A stretch of 64,000 nucleotides of DNA from contig JAJEKV010000046.1 of assembly GCA_021234155.1 (NCBI GenBank), positions 5,957,012 to 6,021,011 of the forward strand, written 5' to 3'. Shown piece by piece: positions 1 to 11,639 of the stretch. The notes under the pieces are model-generated. The model was given only the letters and a program-made list of their open reading frames with translations. It did no database searches and had not been told where the DNA came from. Position 1 is the first letter of the stretch; each line of letters opens with the position of its first letter. The position numbers and the translations under genes were made by a program. This DNA is from Isoetes taiwanensis. Lineage: Eukaryota; Streptophyta; Lycopodiopsida; Isoetales; Isoetaceae.

Positions 1-529
1 AGATATTGCTTAAAAATGAAAAAAGAAAAACTAAAACGATGAAATCAAGAAACTTTTGTCTTCTTGGCCACGGGCTCAAAGTATAAAGTGATGTCAGACT
101 TGTTTTCTGTTTTAAAAGACTGCTTATGTTTTTCCTTTACTGTCCGTTCTCTTTCAATGAGAACTACGAACTGTGATGTTATAATCGTGCATCTATATTG
201 ATAAAATACTATGCTATTGCGGTGTGCGAGTGCAACGTGCTAAGTCCGTTGATGGAAGATGGAGTCGATTTAGAGAACCCGATGCGCTTAAACGATCCTT
301 ATCAGATATGCCACGTCACTGCCTTTCTTTGAAAACTTGTGCAATAAGCCCAACACGTCCACACCATTTACTCGTTGGGGGAAGGTAGTATCTAGAGTTA
401 CTTTACTAGGAACTCTGTGCTGATAAAGATACTAGTTCGAGATGAAAATGGTACTGCATTGAGTTGATTTTTTTTACTTTTCCCAACAAAGATGATAATG
501 GACAGGTTATAACATCCGCTTGCTGAATT

Positions 530-1069
530 ATGCAACAGAATTGTGTTCAAAGTCATCCGTATGATTGTGCCATTGCAACTAGCGGCATTGATAGCACAAA
601 TGGAGGGCATATCGTTAATGATGGCATTCTAAATGCAGCTGCTGGCCTGCCCAACACCGTTGCTGATCATTTGGAAAATTTTCAAGTTGAAAGTCATGGT
701 GTGAACCCAGAAGGTGCTAAGAGGAAAGAAAATGCTTCAGAAAGTATTGAAGTTACACTGACAAACTCTTTTGCAGATAGTCACCTAGAGGGCAAAAATC
801 TGAGGCAAATCAAGAAGATTGCAAAGGAGCTATCAAAGAAATGTTCAGAAAGACCTGAAGCAGTGTGTGGGGAATTCCACAAACGCCTAAGCGGTGGACT
901 GCTTTTGCATTCTCAGGGAATCAAAGATGCAGATTCTCAGTGTGCCCCTAAGTACCACAAGCCCTTGAGTATGTCTCTGGCAATAAGACAAGACACTATT
1001 GCTTCGTGTACCCTTTTAGAAAATTCAATGCCTTTACAAAACTATCTGGAAAATTCCTTTGATATGTAA
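530..1069 (+). pseudogene. Possible WD40 (DCAF8/ASG2-type) fragment in an open frame of 179 codons
   Basis: The open frame starts with ATG. Its first ~22 residues read QNCVQSHPYDCAIATSGIDS, which resembles the WD-repeat text of DCAF8/ASG2-type substrate receptors for CUL4-DDB1 ubiquitin ligase (pattern NCVQ-HP-DC-ATSGID, normally followed by a KIW motif). After residue 22 the resemblance stops: the KIW part is missing and the rest is polar (NSFADSHLEGKNLRQ, then a Lys-rich helix) and unrecognised. No splice sites or partner exons are evident nearby. I read it as a short captured or decayed exon, or a chance frame with one real motif. The downstream ~900 bases show no gene. Confidence 0.3.
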
Positions 1070-2070
1070 AGGCATGCTGTAAAGGCATGGTACTTAATGT
1101 GTTTTCACCAATCATAGAGCACACAAAATATGCCATGGATTCTTCTACAACTTTGTGTTCTGTGTGAATGTTTGGAGGCCATTTTACTCTGTGCCTAAGA
1201 TTTTCACTACACATTTTGGAAAGCCGAAGTCAAGTGGACAAAGATCTCCTTCCCTTTTACTCTATGCCTAAGATTTTTCATGACACATTTTCCATTTCCA
1301 AAAGGTTACTTGACATTTTGATATCATCCAATTTGGACACAGAAAGGAGATTAACTTCCAGTTCAGATATATACATCTCCATCAATTTTAAGTAGGCCTT
1401 TGCCAATCTTCATTTTTCTTTCTCTAATACTGGGATGGGCTGGTACTCTGTGAAGAGCTCTCGTTGGACTAGCCATATGCGTGAAGAGCTCTTTTGCATT
1501 GGCCATATGATAAGCGCTGTATAAAGTGGCCCAATTGTAAGGACGTATATTTCTAACTTGAGATCTCTATGGTTATGTATAGGTATTGTATAAAACAATC
1601 GTAGAAGTATTCAAAATAAATAAATCCCCTGAAGGTAGCAAGCATTTGTGTCCCCCAATTTAGTACTAAAATCAATAAAGGTGGTTGGAAATCTTGGAGG
1701 CAATTTCAAATTTAGAAAACAAAAATAGCAAAAAAAAAATCGAATTCCTTGAATCTTGGAGAACCGGGCTACAGTGCATGCATGTCTTGAGCCCCGATAA
1801 AGAAAACTAAAACAGTAACGAAATCATCATTCTTGCTTCTCGTCTTTCGATATGTTCAAGGTTTGAATGGAACCAATGGATTGTGTTTCTTTTTCCTATT
1901 TGCAACATTCAATTTGTGAGTTATTAGCGTATTTGAATGCCTTGCCTTATGAATTATGAATTGGGCATGGAAATAGCATTCCACTATCATGTTTGAGTCC
2001 AATATTTTGGGTTGCCCCTAAGGGAAGGAAGGAAAACCCTCATCCATGTGGGTTTGTGGCATATTCCAAG
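1070..2070. other. No recognisable gene; AT-rich spacer
   Basis: Only short frames without recognisable text. A phrase around ACTCTGTGCCTAAGATTTTC (about 1189-1206) recurs imperfectly at about 1258-1276, suggesting a small local duplication. Nothing else is supported. Confidence 0.4.
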
Positions 2071-2072
2071 TA

Positions 2073-2490
2073 TATGTCAGTATATGCTCGAAAACATGAC
2101 TTTGAAGTGTGATTTAAGCCATTTCACTCTCGGGTCACGGAGGGCAACCCTCCGTGCGCAGCACCTTGTTTATATTGAAGAACTCAAATATCCTCCAGCA
2201 GAACGAGTTATCTTGCATGGAGATGAACGGAGGTAGACTGATGGCGACGGCAAGAAGTTTTCTGATACATGTCGATTATGGACATTTGCTTGTAAGCCCA
2301 GACGTTTTTGGGTTGCCCCTAGGGGGGCAAACCCTCGTTTATGTGGGTTTGTGGGATATACTGAGTATATGCTGGAATATACTCAGTATATGTTGATGAC
2401 TGCTAAAAACCCTTTGTTCCGTGTAAATGCACGGTCAGTTGCGTTGTGGATCAAGGATGTTCTGGAAAGGGTAACTGGCAGCTCCAATCA
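2073..2490. repeat. Dispersed GAGGGCAACCC repeat, two blocks
   Basis: Block 1 (about 2090-2171) holds GGAGGGCAACCCTCC, a 6-bp stem with a CAA loop, followed by GTGCGCAGCACC. Block 2 (about 2439-2490) starts with GCGTTGTGGATCAAGGATG. Both blocks recur elsewhere: block 1-like text at 7468-7532, 8014-8075 and 10708-10780, and block 2 fused directly to block 1 at 8014-8118. This is a dispersed, rearranged repeat of unknown family. It sits directly 5' of the ABC transporter fragment here and directly 5' of the B3 exons at 10.85 kb. Confidence 0.6.
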
Positions 2491-2549
2491 CAGCAGCGAT
2501 TTCGGACATGTCAAGTAAGCTCCCTATTGATGTTGGTAGGTTTGTGGTG

Positions 2550-4410
2550 GCTGCACCATGTACAGGTCGGGTTGTTGGCATTCGTAACTGGAACATTATT
2601 TCTTCGCACACGGCTCCGAAACAGATGGCATAATGTACCTAAGTGCACTTTTCTTTGCACTGGTTCACATGATGTTCAATGGCTTCTCAGAGATGCCCAC
2701 CCTAATTAGACGACTTCCTGTCTTTTACAAGCAAAGAGATAACCTCTTCTATCCTGGATGGACATTCTCATTTCCAAGTTGGGTTTTGCGGCTCCCATAC
2801 TCAGCTGTGGAAGCAATCATCTGGACATCAATAATGTATTATACTGTTGGATTAACACCTGAAGTTGGAAGGTATGTAAGTACCATGCCCTCAAAACAGT
2901 GTAAGTCCATTGAAGCAAACAGGGTTTTCTTTCTTAATGTCCTTTTCTTGCAACAGGTTTTTCCGATTTATGCTCCTGCTATTTATGATGCATCAGATGG
3001 CCATAGGAATGTTTCGGCTTATTGGAGCACTCGGAAGAAGCATGATTATTGCCAACACGTTTGGTTCTTTTGCATTATTGGTCGTTTTCCTTCTAGGAGG
3101 GTTTAGAATTGCAAAAGGCAAGAAGGAGAGTCTTCACTGTGTACTTAATGTGAACCTTATGTGAAATGATTAACATGTACAAACTGATCTGTTCTTTTAG
3201 ATGACATACGTCCTTGGTGGATTTGGGGATTCTGGCTTTCACCACTTTCTTATGCACAAAACGCGATCGCTGTCAATGAATTCCTTGCTCCTAGGTGGGA
3301 TAAGGTAGGATGAAGGATATGATATGTTATTTGTTGGCTTCTATATTGAAAGTTTGAAGATTTGTTTATGACCTCTTGCAGTTTACAAATGGAATCGGCA
3401 CGCTATCTCATAGAATTCTCGTTTCTCGGGGTTTTTTCGAAGTTCACTGGTATTGGGTGAGCATAGCTGTCCTCTTTGGATATACATGTTTGTTCAATCT
3501 TCTGGTTACACTTGCCCTAGGCTACCTCGAACGTAGGCTATCATTCTGTGCATTTTATTTGATTCATGCCTGATAATGATTGCAAATATGCAGCTCTTGG
3601 TAAGCCCCAGGTGGTAGTAACAGAAGACGCCCTCAGGGAAAAGTTTGAGCATCAGGGCAAAAGTTGAAGATTCTTGGGAATGCTATTTTGGATGCTTGAT
3701 ATTGTAATTATTATTTTCCTTCTCGGTCGATGGCAGGTGAGTCACCAGAGCAGAGGAGTTTAAATGTTCGTGAGATATTTAATCAGGCTACTATGCCAAA
3801 GGGCATGGTGTTGCCGTTTCAGCCTCTCTCGCTTGCTTTTCACGAATTGAGCCCTCAGGTATATCCTCCCTCCATCTCTCTCTCCTTCCTTCCTTCTTCT
3901 TGATATAATTTTGAGCATCTTGTAAACAGGAGATGAAGGATGAGGGTGTTACTGAGAGTAGGTTGCAACTCCTTTGTAATTGTAGCGGAATATTCAGGCC
4001 TGGCATACTTACCGCTTTAGTCGGAGTGAGTGGAGCTGGAAAGACCACATTGATGGACGTCCTTGCAGGCAGGAAAACAGGTGGCTACATAGAAGGAGAT
4101 ATTTGGGTTTCAGGATATCACAAGGTACAAAGAACATTTGCACACATTTCAGGATATGTTTAACAGACCGACATTCATTCACCACAGGTTACTGTGTACG
4201 AGTCCTTGTTGTATTCTTCATAGTTACGTCTTCCAGTAGATATCACTAGCGATGTCAGGATGGTAAGTAGATCGTATAGTCAACGCTAGAACTTAAAATA
4301 GTAAGATGCTAATGCAATTTCACCATCACAGGCATTTGTTGAGGAAATTATGGATCTTGTGGAATTAGATACGCTAAGGAATGCGTTGGTGGGTATCCCT
4401 GGTGTTACTG
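2550..4410 (+). pseudogene. PDR-type (full-size ABCG) transporter pseudogene, middle portion
   Basis: Full-size ABCG transporters are plasma-membrane ATP-driven exporters of the order NBD1-TMD1-NBD2-TMD2. This fragment keeps TMD1 and the start of NBD2. Exons visible in order: about 2570-2874 (LPVFYKQRD, then a Pro-rich helix), 2958-3118 ([18 protein letters not shown]), 3202-3306 ([20 protein letters not shown]), 3382-3532 (a TM helix), 3594-3666 (LGKPQVVVTEDALREKF), 3737-3860 and 3931-4262 with the Walker A text [20 protein letters not shown], then 4332-4410. Breaks: a frameshift before GIMYLSALFF near 2630, a stop in place of the usual Glu after HISGYV (4160-4162), a second stop inside the YESLLYS segment (near 4220), and loss of everything after the VGIPGV motif, so the signature motif and Walker B are gone. 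Intron positions are kept, so this is a duplicated gene segment, not a retrocopy. Confidence 0.85.
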
Positions 4411-4816
4411 GGCATAATTGCATATGTGCAGCCAGCACAATAAATTCATAGGTTCTTCATAGCTGTGGCTGGGTGAAGATTGCAGAGAGTACCTTGTCAC
4501 AGTGATGGCAGGCAAAAAGGAATAATCTAGCCAGGTCGACAAGAATGCACTAATTTCAGTTCAGCAGCGTCTATGTTGGCATAGGAAACTCGGGCAGGAA
4601 ATTATTTTCAGACAAACAGTGATTTCTATGTAAATAAAGAACTTGGAAATCTGCTAGCACACAGCAGAGGTGGCTGAAATTCAGTGGAATTGAATAATTA
4701 TACAGTTTATAATAAGTGATGTTTGTGGGAATCTCAAGTTGGAAGCATAACCATAAAAAGTTGAAGAGGACATTTATTTGGACACGTTCCCTGAAGCAAC
4801 TGATTTGTACTTTCAG

Positions 4817-5530
4817 ATACTTCTAGTGGAAGGGGAGCAGATGGCTCCAGGCTTGTCGAATCGATAGGTAATCATGTATAAGAATTGTCTTTTGTACTTT
4901 CTGAATTGTAAGATATTGTCATTAACTCGTGTTTTTGGAGGTTAGAACTGAGCAATGAAGAGATCGAGGATGTCCAGTTCATGCAGGTAATTCCCTTTAT
5001 CAGGTTCACTATTAGGACCATCTTTGTTAGATATGTATATTCACAGCAACTGTTATTATCTTATAAAACAGGCCTGGTTGATCTACTTGTGGCGCCGAGC
5101 CAAAAGCAATGGCGTGGAAGATGATATTGCGGATGAACGACTGCAGTACTGGATCAGCAAAAGCAATCAGGAGCCCACTCATGATGCTGTTGATGGTACA
5201 AATGACTTATATGTTCCTTTATAATGAACATATAGATATGGATGTGAAAGTCAGAGAAAATAAAGTTAGTTGTGCTGGTGAGAAGAGTGGATGTCACTAA
5301 ACATGATTGGATTGCCATACCCATCTACCTGTTGTGCATTTTCTGTAAGTAGATAATAGAGCATTAGGATAAACTAGTATTTTACAAGGCCGAGGTTTAT
5401 ATGTTTTTAATACTTATAGGGTTTAATCTTGAATAGTTAAGAGAGGGTTACTGCAAATACGGATGTTGGGCATAGAAAATCAGCTTTGGGAGTCCTCAAG
5501 GAGGGAGATTGCCCAAGAAGCAAGCAATCA
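4817..5530 (+). pseudogene. SCD2-like coiled-coil protein, exon fragments
   Basis: Four exon-like pieces lie in one direction with GT/AG edges: 4817-4867 (SSGRGADGSRLVESI), about 4940-4986 (LELSNEEIEDVQFMQ), 5072-5195 ([20 protein letters not shown] and on to SHDAVD-like text) and about 5463-5530 (LGIENQLWESSRREIAQEAS). This matches my memory of the plant STOMATAL CYTOKINESIS DEFECTIVE 2 family, a coiled-coil partner of the DENN-domain protein SCD1 in exocytic and endocytic traffic. The exon that should link DAVDG to LGIENQ (a VERGLMELRK-type segment) is not seen between 5196 and 5462. The upstream and C-terminal parts are absent too. It follows the ABC transporter remnant by only ~400 bases, an odd pairing that suggests both are transposed segments. 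Confidence 0.5.
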
Positions 5531-6119
5531 AAAGTCTAACCTCCCACCACGGAGGCTGAAGGGTAAAAGTGTCAATTTTGGACATTGTAGATCACCATTC
5601 TTTAATTTCAATGTGGGAGGCTACCGTGGCAATTCAGGCAGTTGTAATAAATATTTGATCTCCAATAGCTATGTAAAATATGGGTTGAAGCTGCTATGTT
5701 CTGCATATGCTAGCTTTGCATATGTTGTGTATTTGACACTTTTAATAAAGGCATACGTTGTAACAACTTTGTAGCGGAGCTAGGTCTGATTGTCTTTGAG
5801 CTGGCTGCACTTTCTTTTATGCTCTCTCTGTCCATGTTCCAATGGAAGTTTGCATTAGTTTTGTGGTAGGAATGTTGGAAAGCTGTATGGACGAACTATC
5901 CCAAGGTCTATGTTTAGGCTTATAAGAAATTTATCACAGCAGCTGCAAACATTTCTCTTCTTTTGCCACCCCGTATGCAGTGAATACAATCACTATATTT
6001 TTATCCCTAGGAAGAAAGATTAAGCAATCAAGTGTGCAATCTAACATCTAGGAAAATCGGTGTCCGTTTATGAGTAAGTACCTACTTTTTTGCATATATT
6101 AGAAGATTATTCAAGAAAC

Positions 6120-7262
6120 ATTGTAACATTTGGTATTTTCACGGGAGATTATTTAACACATTGTGAGCATTGTGAATGTTTTATTGAATGTTGTTTGTCT
6201 AAATGAGCTACATTTTCAAATGCAATGTTACGCTATATGCCATCTTATAAGATGCGTACAAGCAATATACTATGTTATGCTATATGCCATCTTATTAGAT
6301 GCATTGTAGAAACCAAGTGGTTAATTGAATAAAAATATATATGAGGTAATGATCCACGTTCAGCACAACCAATGTACATGTTTGGAGACCATAACATCTC
6401 TAATAAAATGTTTTGTGCTTCATGAAACACAATATTTAGTATTTAGTTTCATGAGTAACAAGTAAAGAAACAAAGGCAATATTAAGATAACATTGGCGCC
6501 GAGGATACCTATCACAACAAATTGCATATATTATCATTCTGTTTTGTTTATTTTGTTAGAATTGTCATTTATTTTGTTATATAATGTGCTTGACGAACTA
6601 TTTGTCGTCTTCATCGTGCACATATTTCTCAGTATGTTCATGTATGAGCTCAAACATAGTGGCATAAATTCAAAAAATGTTCTCTGATTACAATTGCAAA
6701 GGTGGAAATTGTGAATGGCCAAGACGTTCTCCTATTATAATTTCAAAGGTGGCACAATGGCTACGCTTTCCTGTCGTGCCATATTACAGTTTCAAAGGTG
6801 GCACAATGGTCACGCTTTTGAGCCATTGCCAAAATGCTTGGAACAAACTTATCGGGTGCCATAACATCCTTTTTATAATACTTCGAAGGCACCAGCCTGA
6901 AGAGCACCATTCGCTTCACAATTTAGAAATATAACTTTGTGAATCTTCTGGATGTGAATAGCCTTTGCAAGAACACAAGACCATCATCTAGAGTCAGGAC
7001 AAAGAAATGGATATAGAAGGGCAACAAAATTAATCAAAGAATTTCATGAAGAAAATAGGAATTTCCCTAAACCTGTTGTCAAAAGGGCAGCTTAGTGGGG
7101 TAAGGTATAAGGATCTACATCCCTCTTGGCGAGTGAGGTGAGAAGTATGTACATTTGGTATTTTCACGGGAGATTATTTAACACATTGTGAATATTGTGA
7201 ATGTTTTACTGAATGTTGTTTGTCAAGATGACAAGCAATATACTATGTTATGCTATATGCAC
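6120..7262. repeat. Two copies of a ~75-110 base direct repeat, with local tandem copies
   Basis: Text starting ACATTTGGTATTTTCACGGG occurs at about 6127-6200 and again at 7150-7225, including ATTATTTAACACATTGTG. The phrase CAAGCAATATACTATG follows the second copy at 7231 and sits near 6259 by the first. Inside the first copy, a phrase around GCTATATGCCATCTTAT is tandemly doubled (about 6232-6300). A second small doubling, TTTCAAAGGTGGCACAATGG, lies at 6740 and 6790. Family unknown; no coding potential seen. Confidence 0.6.
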
Positions 7263-9980
7263 ACTCGTGGCTCTAGACTTGGCGGTGCACGGGGCTGCTT
7301 GCCTGGTGCCTTTACTGGCGAAATGCCCAATTCAACGCAATTACATGATGTAATGACGAACAAAAGTGTCGAGTCCAAATAGACAATGAGCACCTTCTTG
7401 AGCTAAGAAAATGACAACCCGTGTTCATATCATTTACACGACTCCACACAAAACAAACAAGATCCAACACAAAAAAACGAAACATGAAAACACACTTTCG
7501 GGCCACCAGAGGGCAACCCCTCGTGCGCAGCATATGGAAGATAGGCCATCAGCATGTTAAATAAAAGAAAGAGATCAGAGTTCATTAGTTGATGGAAAAT
7601 ACCAATATGTAGTAAAAGATGTTGTGGCAAATACAAAAACACTACTTGCAGCTTATGATAATATTAAGGCAAGATTCTTTGCATGGCCCTCAGATTTATC
7701 CAAGTCCCAGTCAAAGCCAGGATTGATCGTGTCACATCCAAAACCCTGCAGAGGCACATAGAAATTGATTGTATAAGCAATGCAAGATTTGGCAAAGATA
7801 TTCGAAAGTGGGACATTTTTTGTAAGGAACAACTATCAACTGTTCCCATATTCTGAAAGTAGATTAAGCAAACGCATGGGATTCTTTAATCCATCCACGA
7901 GTTTTATGGCCAAAGGAAAAGATCAGCAAATAGATATCTTCAAGGCAATTTGAGGGCAGTGATCACCTCATTGCCTGCATATCTAAGTCTGTCGGTGATG
8001 GATGGTGTGAAAACATGACTTTGAAGTATGATTTAAGCCACTTCACCCTCCGGCCATGGAGGGCAACCCCCTGTGCGTTGTGGATCAAGGATGTTCTGGA
8101 CCGGGTAACTGGCAGCTCCAATCTGATGAATAAGAACACAGCAGGGAGCGATAAATTTGCTTATGGCTATATAGAAAAAAGAGTTCCGAATTAGGAAACA
8201 GAGGGTGAGCATCCAATGCGGGTTCTCGTTTTTCCATTTGTTTCTTCATATAGTAGCGTGTATAGCTAGCCTTGCCTTAGGTTTACGTCTTCCCGGTGAA
8301 TCCATGCTTATATCTAAGCACCTCAAGCTTTTCTCGGGTGTTCTATCATCAAGTATTGAGACATATAGCGGGGAAATACTCCTTCGTTAAGCTATCTACG
8401 GTTCGAGAGATTCAGCAGAAGAGGTCAAAACCCAAAGACCGACCATGTCCATGTTGGTAGGCGGTCAGAAAACCCAAAGACCGACCATGTCCATGTTGGT
8501 AGGCATGATATTTTGGTCGGACCATGGCCACATCCAGATCCATTGGAACCCATGCTTCCTATATATTAACGAGATCTTGAGACCATGATATAGTGTCATG
8601 GAGGCTAGGCTTAGAATAGGTACCTTTTTTCTCACAAATCTCATCTCGGGACATTCTAAAAGGCACAACATATCTCTCCTAGTATTATAGAAATTGTGAA
8701 ATGCTAACGTTGTTGTGCACCGACCTTGTCTTGCTTAATTTCTAGTATTTGTGTAACTTGATTCAATATTCCCACAGATGTTGCGCAGCTTGCCTTTCTT
8801 ATTTTCAGGGTTATTCGGCCGTGGTCAAGTTATGTTCAGTTGCAACATGAAAGGGTTTAAGATGGAAGTTTCCATTTCTTCAGTTTTTTCGAAAAATGCC
8901 AAGTTGATCCTCCTCGGTCGGAGAAGTTCGAATTAAAATTACTCACACTCCGCTCTATCACACAAATGTTACATCTTTGGGAAGGATATGTGATTCTATT
9001 GTGCTTTGCACTTCAATCTCTGTTGTTATGTATCGGTGATCGAAAGTAGTCCGCCATTGCGATCTTTTGTCTAGGTGCACTTGGACTTGCGGTGAACGTC
9101 CCGTTAAGGTTTTTCAATTTATATTAAACGTAATGTTGCACATGTGCATTTTATTGACACAATTATTTTTATGCGGTTATGATAGGTGCAAAATGGTTTG
9201 CTTTGCTTCTAGAATAATTGGCATTAATACCAACCACGCCAAGTTCAACAAGGGTATTTATTTATCGCCTCTCATTCTTTTATTGCAAAATAGAGATCAT
9301 ATCTTGCATATGTCTTGTTAGCATTTGTTTAACGACCAAAGCTCTCGTGCAACCGATCTTTCAAATCCAAAGAACTGGATAAGCCAGTTGAACATGTAGT
9401 CTAGATTGTTTAAAGGAGCCCCGCTGGAAGTTTATTTAACTCTATATATATTACAGGTAATTCAAACGATGACATAGGGGATGTAGACTACACCTTGAGT
9501 GTCTCAGAAATAAAGAGGTGATGCAATCAATGTATGAATGCTATCACATAGTATGCTGTGAAAATTTGATGTGCCAGCAGCAAGCAGAAAAGATATTCTT
9601 TGTGCTTTTGCTCATTCAAAAGAACATATGGTAAAGTCTTCTTCAATGATTTATTTCCCATAATTGCTATGAATTTGAACATGTTAAGAAGTTGAAACGC
9701 AAATAAGAAATATTTATCTTACAAGCTAAGCATCAAATGATGTATAAGGTTTGACAGCATTAGGACATGAACTTGAAGGTGGGACAGCATAAGGTTGTGT
9801 AAAGCTCACAAACAATGTGATGGAATAAATGTCTGATAGATATAACATCTCACTTGCAATTGCAATATGAAGTATTAGTGCAAAAAGAGCTTGGCTATGG
9901 AAAAGCAATTGCTATTGTGGCAATAGATGTGTCTAGGGCCCAACTGATATGCAGGTTTCATTATATGCTCAACATGACAA
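7262..9980. other. No recognisable gene; repeat-bearing spacer
   Basis: Contains two copies of the GAGGGCAACCC repeat (7468-7532 and 8014-8118) and a ~41-base tandem duplication with ACCGACCATGTCCATGTTGG at about 8427-8504. The rest is AT-rich with short frames that I cannot link to any family. Confidence 0.4.
8427..8504. repeat. Two-unit tandem duplication (~41 bp)
   Basis: The phrase AAACCCAAAGACCGACCATG continues to TTGGTAGGC and is present twice in a row with a short GGTCAG linker. Simple local duplication; no known function. Confidence 0.8.
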
Positions 9981-9984
9981 GGCT

Positions 9985-10250
9985 TTTTTGCTTTACAAAG
10001 ATGCAATGATATGCAAAATGAAATTACATCCTCAAGCATTTTCAAAGCATGTGGTAGCGTTGGAGTTAAAGAGCATGACAGGTGCATGCGTGAACTTGTT
10101 GCGAAACCGAAAATAATATGTTTGCAAGGCATGAAAACATGGAGGAGACTCGTGCAGTCTTTCATAAGCCACCTGAAGGCACGTGGCATTATGGCTTAAA
10201 ATGATAACAGGATGTGCCTTGGGTGATGACGATCTTGGCATGGCTGTAAT
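9985..10250 (+). pseudogene. Pentatricopeptide repeat (PPR) protein fragment
   Basis: PPR proteins bind organellar RNA through ~35-residue helical hairpins. One frame gives NEITSSSIFKACGSVG, the familiar start of a PPR L/S motif, followed by RCMRELVAK. After a frame change near 10130 the text is NMEETRAVFHKPPEGTWHYG, equivalent to the SMEEARAVFDKxPExDxxSW segment. After another one-base shift comes MITGCALGDD. So about two PPR motifs survive, with at least two frameshifts and no flanking repeats. Clearly a relic. The ACGSxGxxEHGRCMHxLV style is common in PPR proteins of early-diverging land plants, a weak hint about the host. Confidence 0.6.
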
Positions 10251-10707
10251 TTGCCTCTAGAGTATGCAGCACTATGACAAGATCGGGCGAAATATCTTGC
10301 TCATAAACCCGTAGTGGTAATAATGATAAATAAAAGTGGTGAACACAAAGCTTGCAGATTTTTTCCAATGCAAGATGTGTTAAATGGAAGGCTATCTTTG
10401 GAAGCATTTTAGATCCAATATTATTTTTCCTCTTGTTTAGATATTAGCCTGTTGCACTTATCTTTTAAGAGTTTAGCTTTGTGGATATACTAGAGTTTGC
10501 TTGCTTTATAAAGTACAGAGTCATAACTTCTAGGTACCATAGTTTTTGTTGATTCTCATTTCCTTAGCAAGTAGAGAGTTCAGATTTGTATTAATACTTG
10601 TGGACTAGTTAATGTATGTTGAATTTGCTTGTTTAATTGTACAATTTCAAAGGGATCTGATACGAAATACCGTGCTGAAAACTAGTCACTCAAATCTGCT
10701 TATCTGA

Positions 10708-10780
10708 CACAAAAAGACGAAACATGAAAACACACTTTCGGGCCACCGGAGGGCAACCCGTCGTGCGCAGCACCTTGTTT
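10708..10780. repeat. GAGGGCAACCC dispersed repeat copy abutting the B3 exons
   Basis: Nearly identical to 7468-7532 (CGAAACATGAAAACACACTT, then GGGCCACCGGAGGGCAACCC). It ends ~70 bases before the splice acceptor of the B3 fragment and may mark the break that removed that gene's 5' part. Confidence 0.6.
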
Positions 10781-10849
10781 ACTTATAGGTTGCTTTAGTA
10801 GATTTTTTTTATCTCTCTGCTATGCACTTCTGATTTTTCTTATTTCCAG

Positions 10850-11578
10850 GAGCTCCATCATGTTCCTTTGCGCCCAGATTGTTATGTCATAGTTGTAGGA
10901 CCAAATGGGAAAGAACATCAAGTTTTTGTGGCATCTGCAGGGCCAAAATTGTTTTTTGGCCAAGGATGGGAAGCTTTCTTGACTGATAATCTTTTCGTAG
11001 ATGGTGATGTTATTTTCTGTATAATATCGGAGGATAGCAATAGGGTATTTGCAAAGAAATGTGATGGCAGCAATCAGACCAAAGCCCTTGGAATTTGGCA
11101 GGTAGAGGATGAAAAAGCACGACAGGAAGTTGTTAATGCTCGACAAAGACGTGTAGCAAAAGAATCAGAAGACTCTGTTGATGTATCAGATGATGAACCA
11201 GACATTAAGAAACCTTTTAAAGTTCCACTGCTCAAACGTATTCATTCATCAGGATTGGTGAGTAAAAATTTCCCCTTTCTTTAGTTTTCCTTCCGGAAAT
11301 TCTTAGCTCTCTGTTTTCTGTGTCAGAGATTGAAGGAGGAAGATCGTTGGCGAATGCCTCCAAGGGGTAGTGCAATCCTTGTTCATGGACCAGATGGTAT
11401 TGACACTAATTTGAAAGCAAAAACCAGTCGATATTGTTTGAGTCATAATTGGGATCTGCTAGTCAGCCACTATTCTCTTAAAGTTGGTGATACATTGGAA
11501 TTCCGAGTCGTAGGTGAGCTTGAATGGACAATGAACATCTATCGTGGTGGAGCACAGCATGACCAGAAGAAGTTCTGA
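10850..11578 (+). CDS. Double-B3-domain protein, 3' two exons (5' part missing)
   Basis: Exon 1 spans 10850-11257 after a clear acceptor (TTATTTCCAG) and ends at a GTGAGT donor. Exon 2 spans 11327-11578 after TGTGTCAG and ends in TGA. The phases join cleanly with no stop. Exon 1 encodes most of a B3 DNA-binding domain (VVGPNGKEHQVFV, KLFFGQGWEAFL, NLFVDGDVIF) and an acidic linker (SDDEPDIKKP). Exon 2 encodes a second B3-like domain (EEDRWRMPP, LSHNWDLLVSHYSLKVGDTL, EFRVVGELEW). B3 proteins of the REM/VRN1-like class are nuclear DNA-binding factors. The first strands of domain 1 and any start codon are not found upstream, where a dispersed repeat sits. The exons may still be intact while the gene is truncated. 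A decayed paralogue with the same exon edges lies at 32260-33021. Confidence 0.75.
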
Positions 11579-11639
11579 ATATTTACTTTTATCTAATAGA
11601 TATTTTGTTGCCTCTCCTCCCAGTTTTCCACTTATAACT

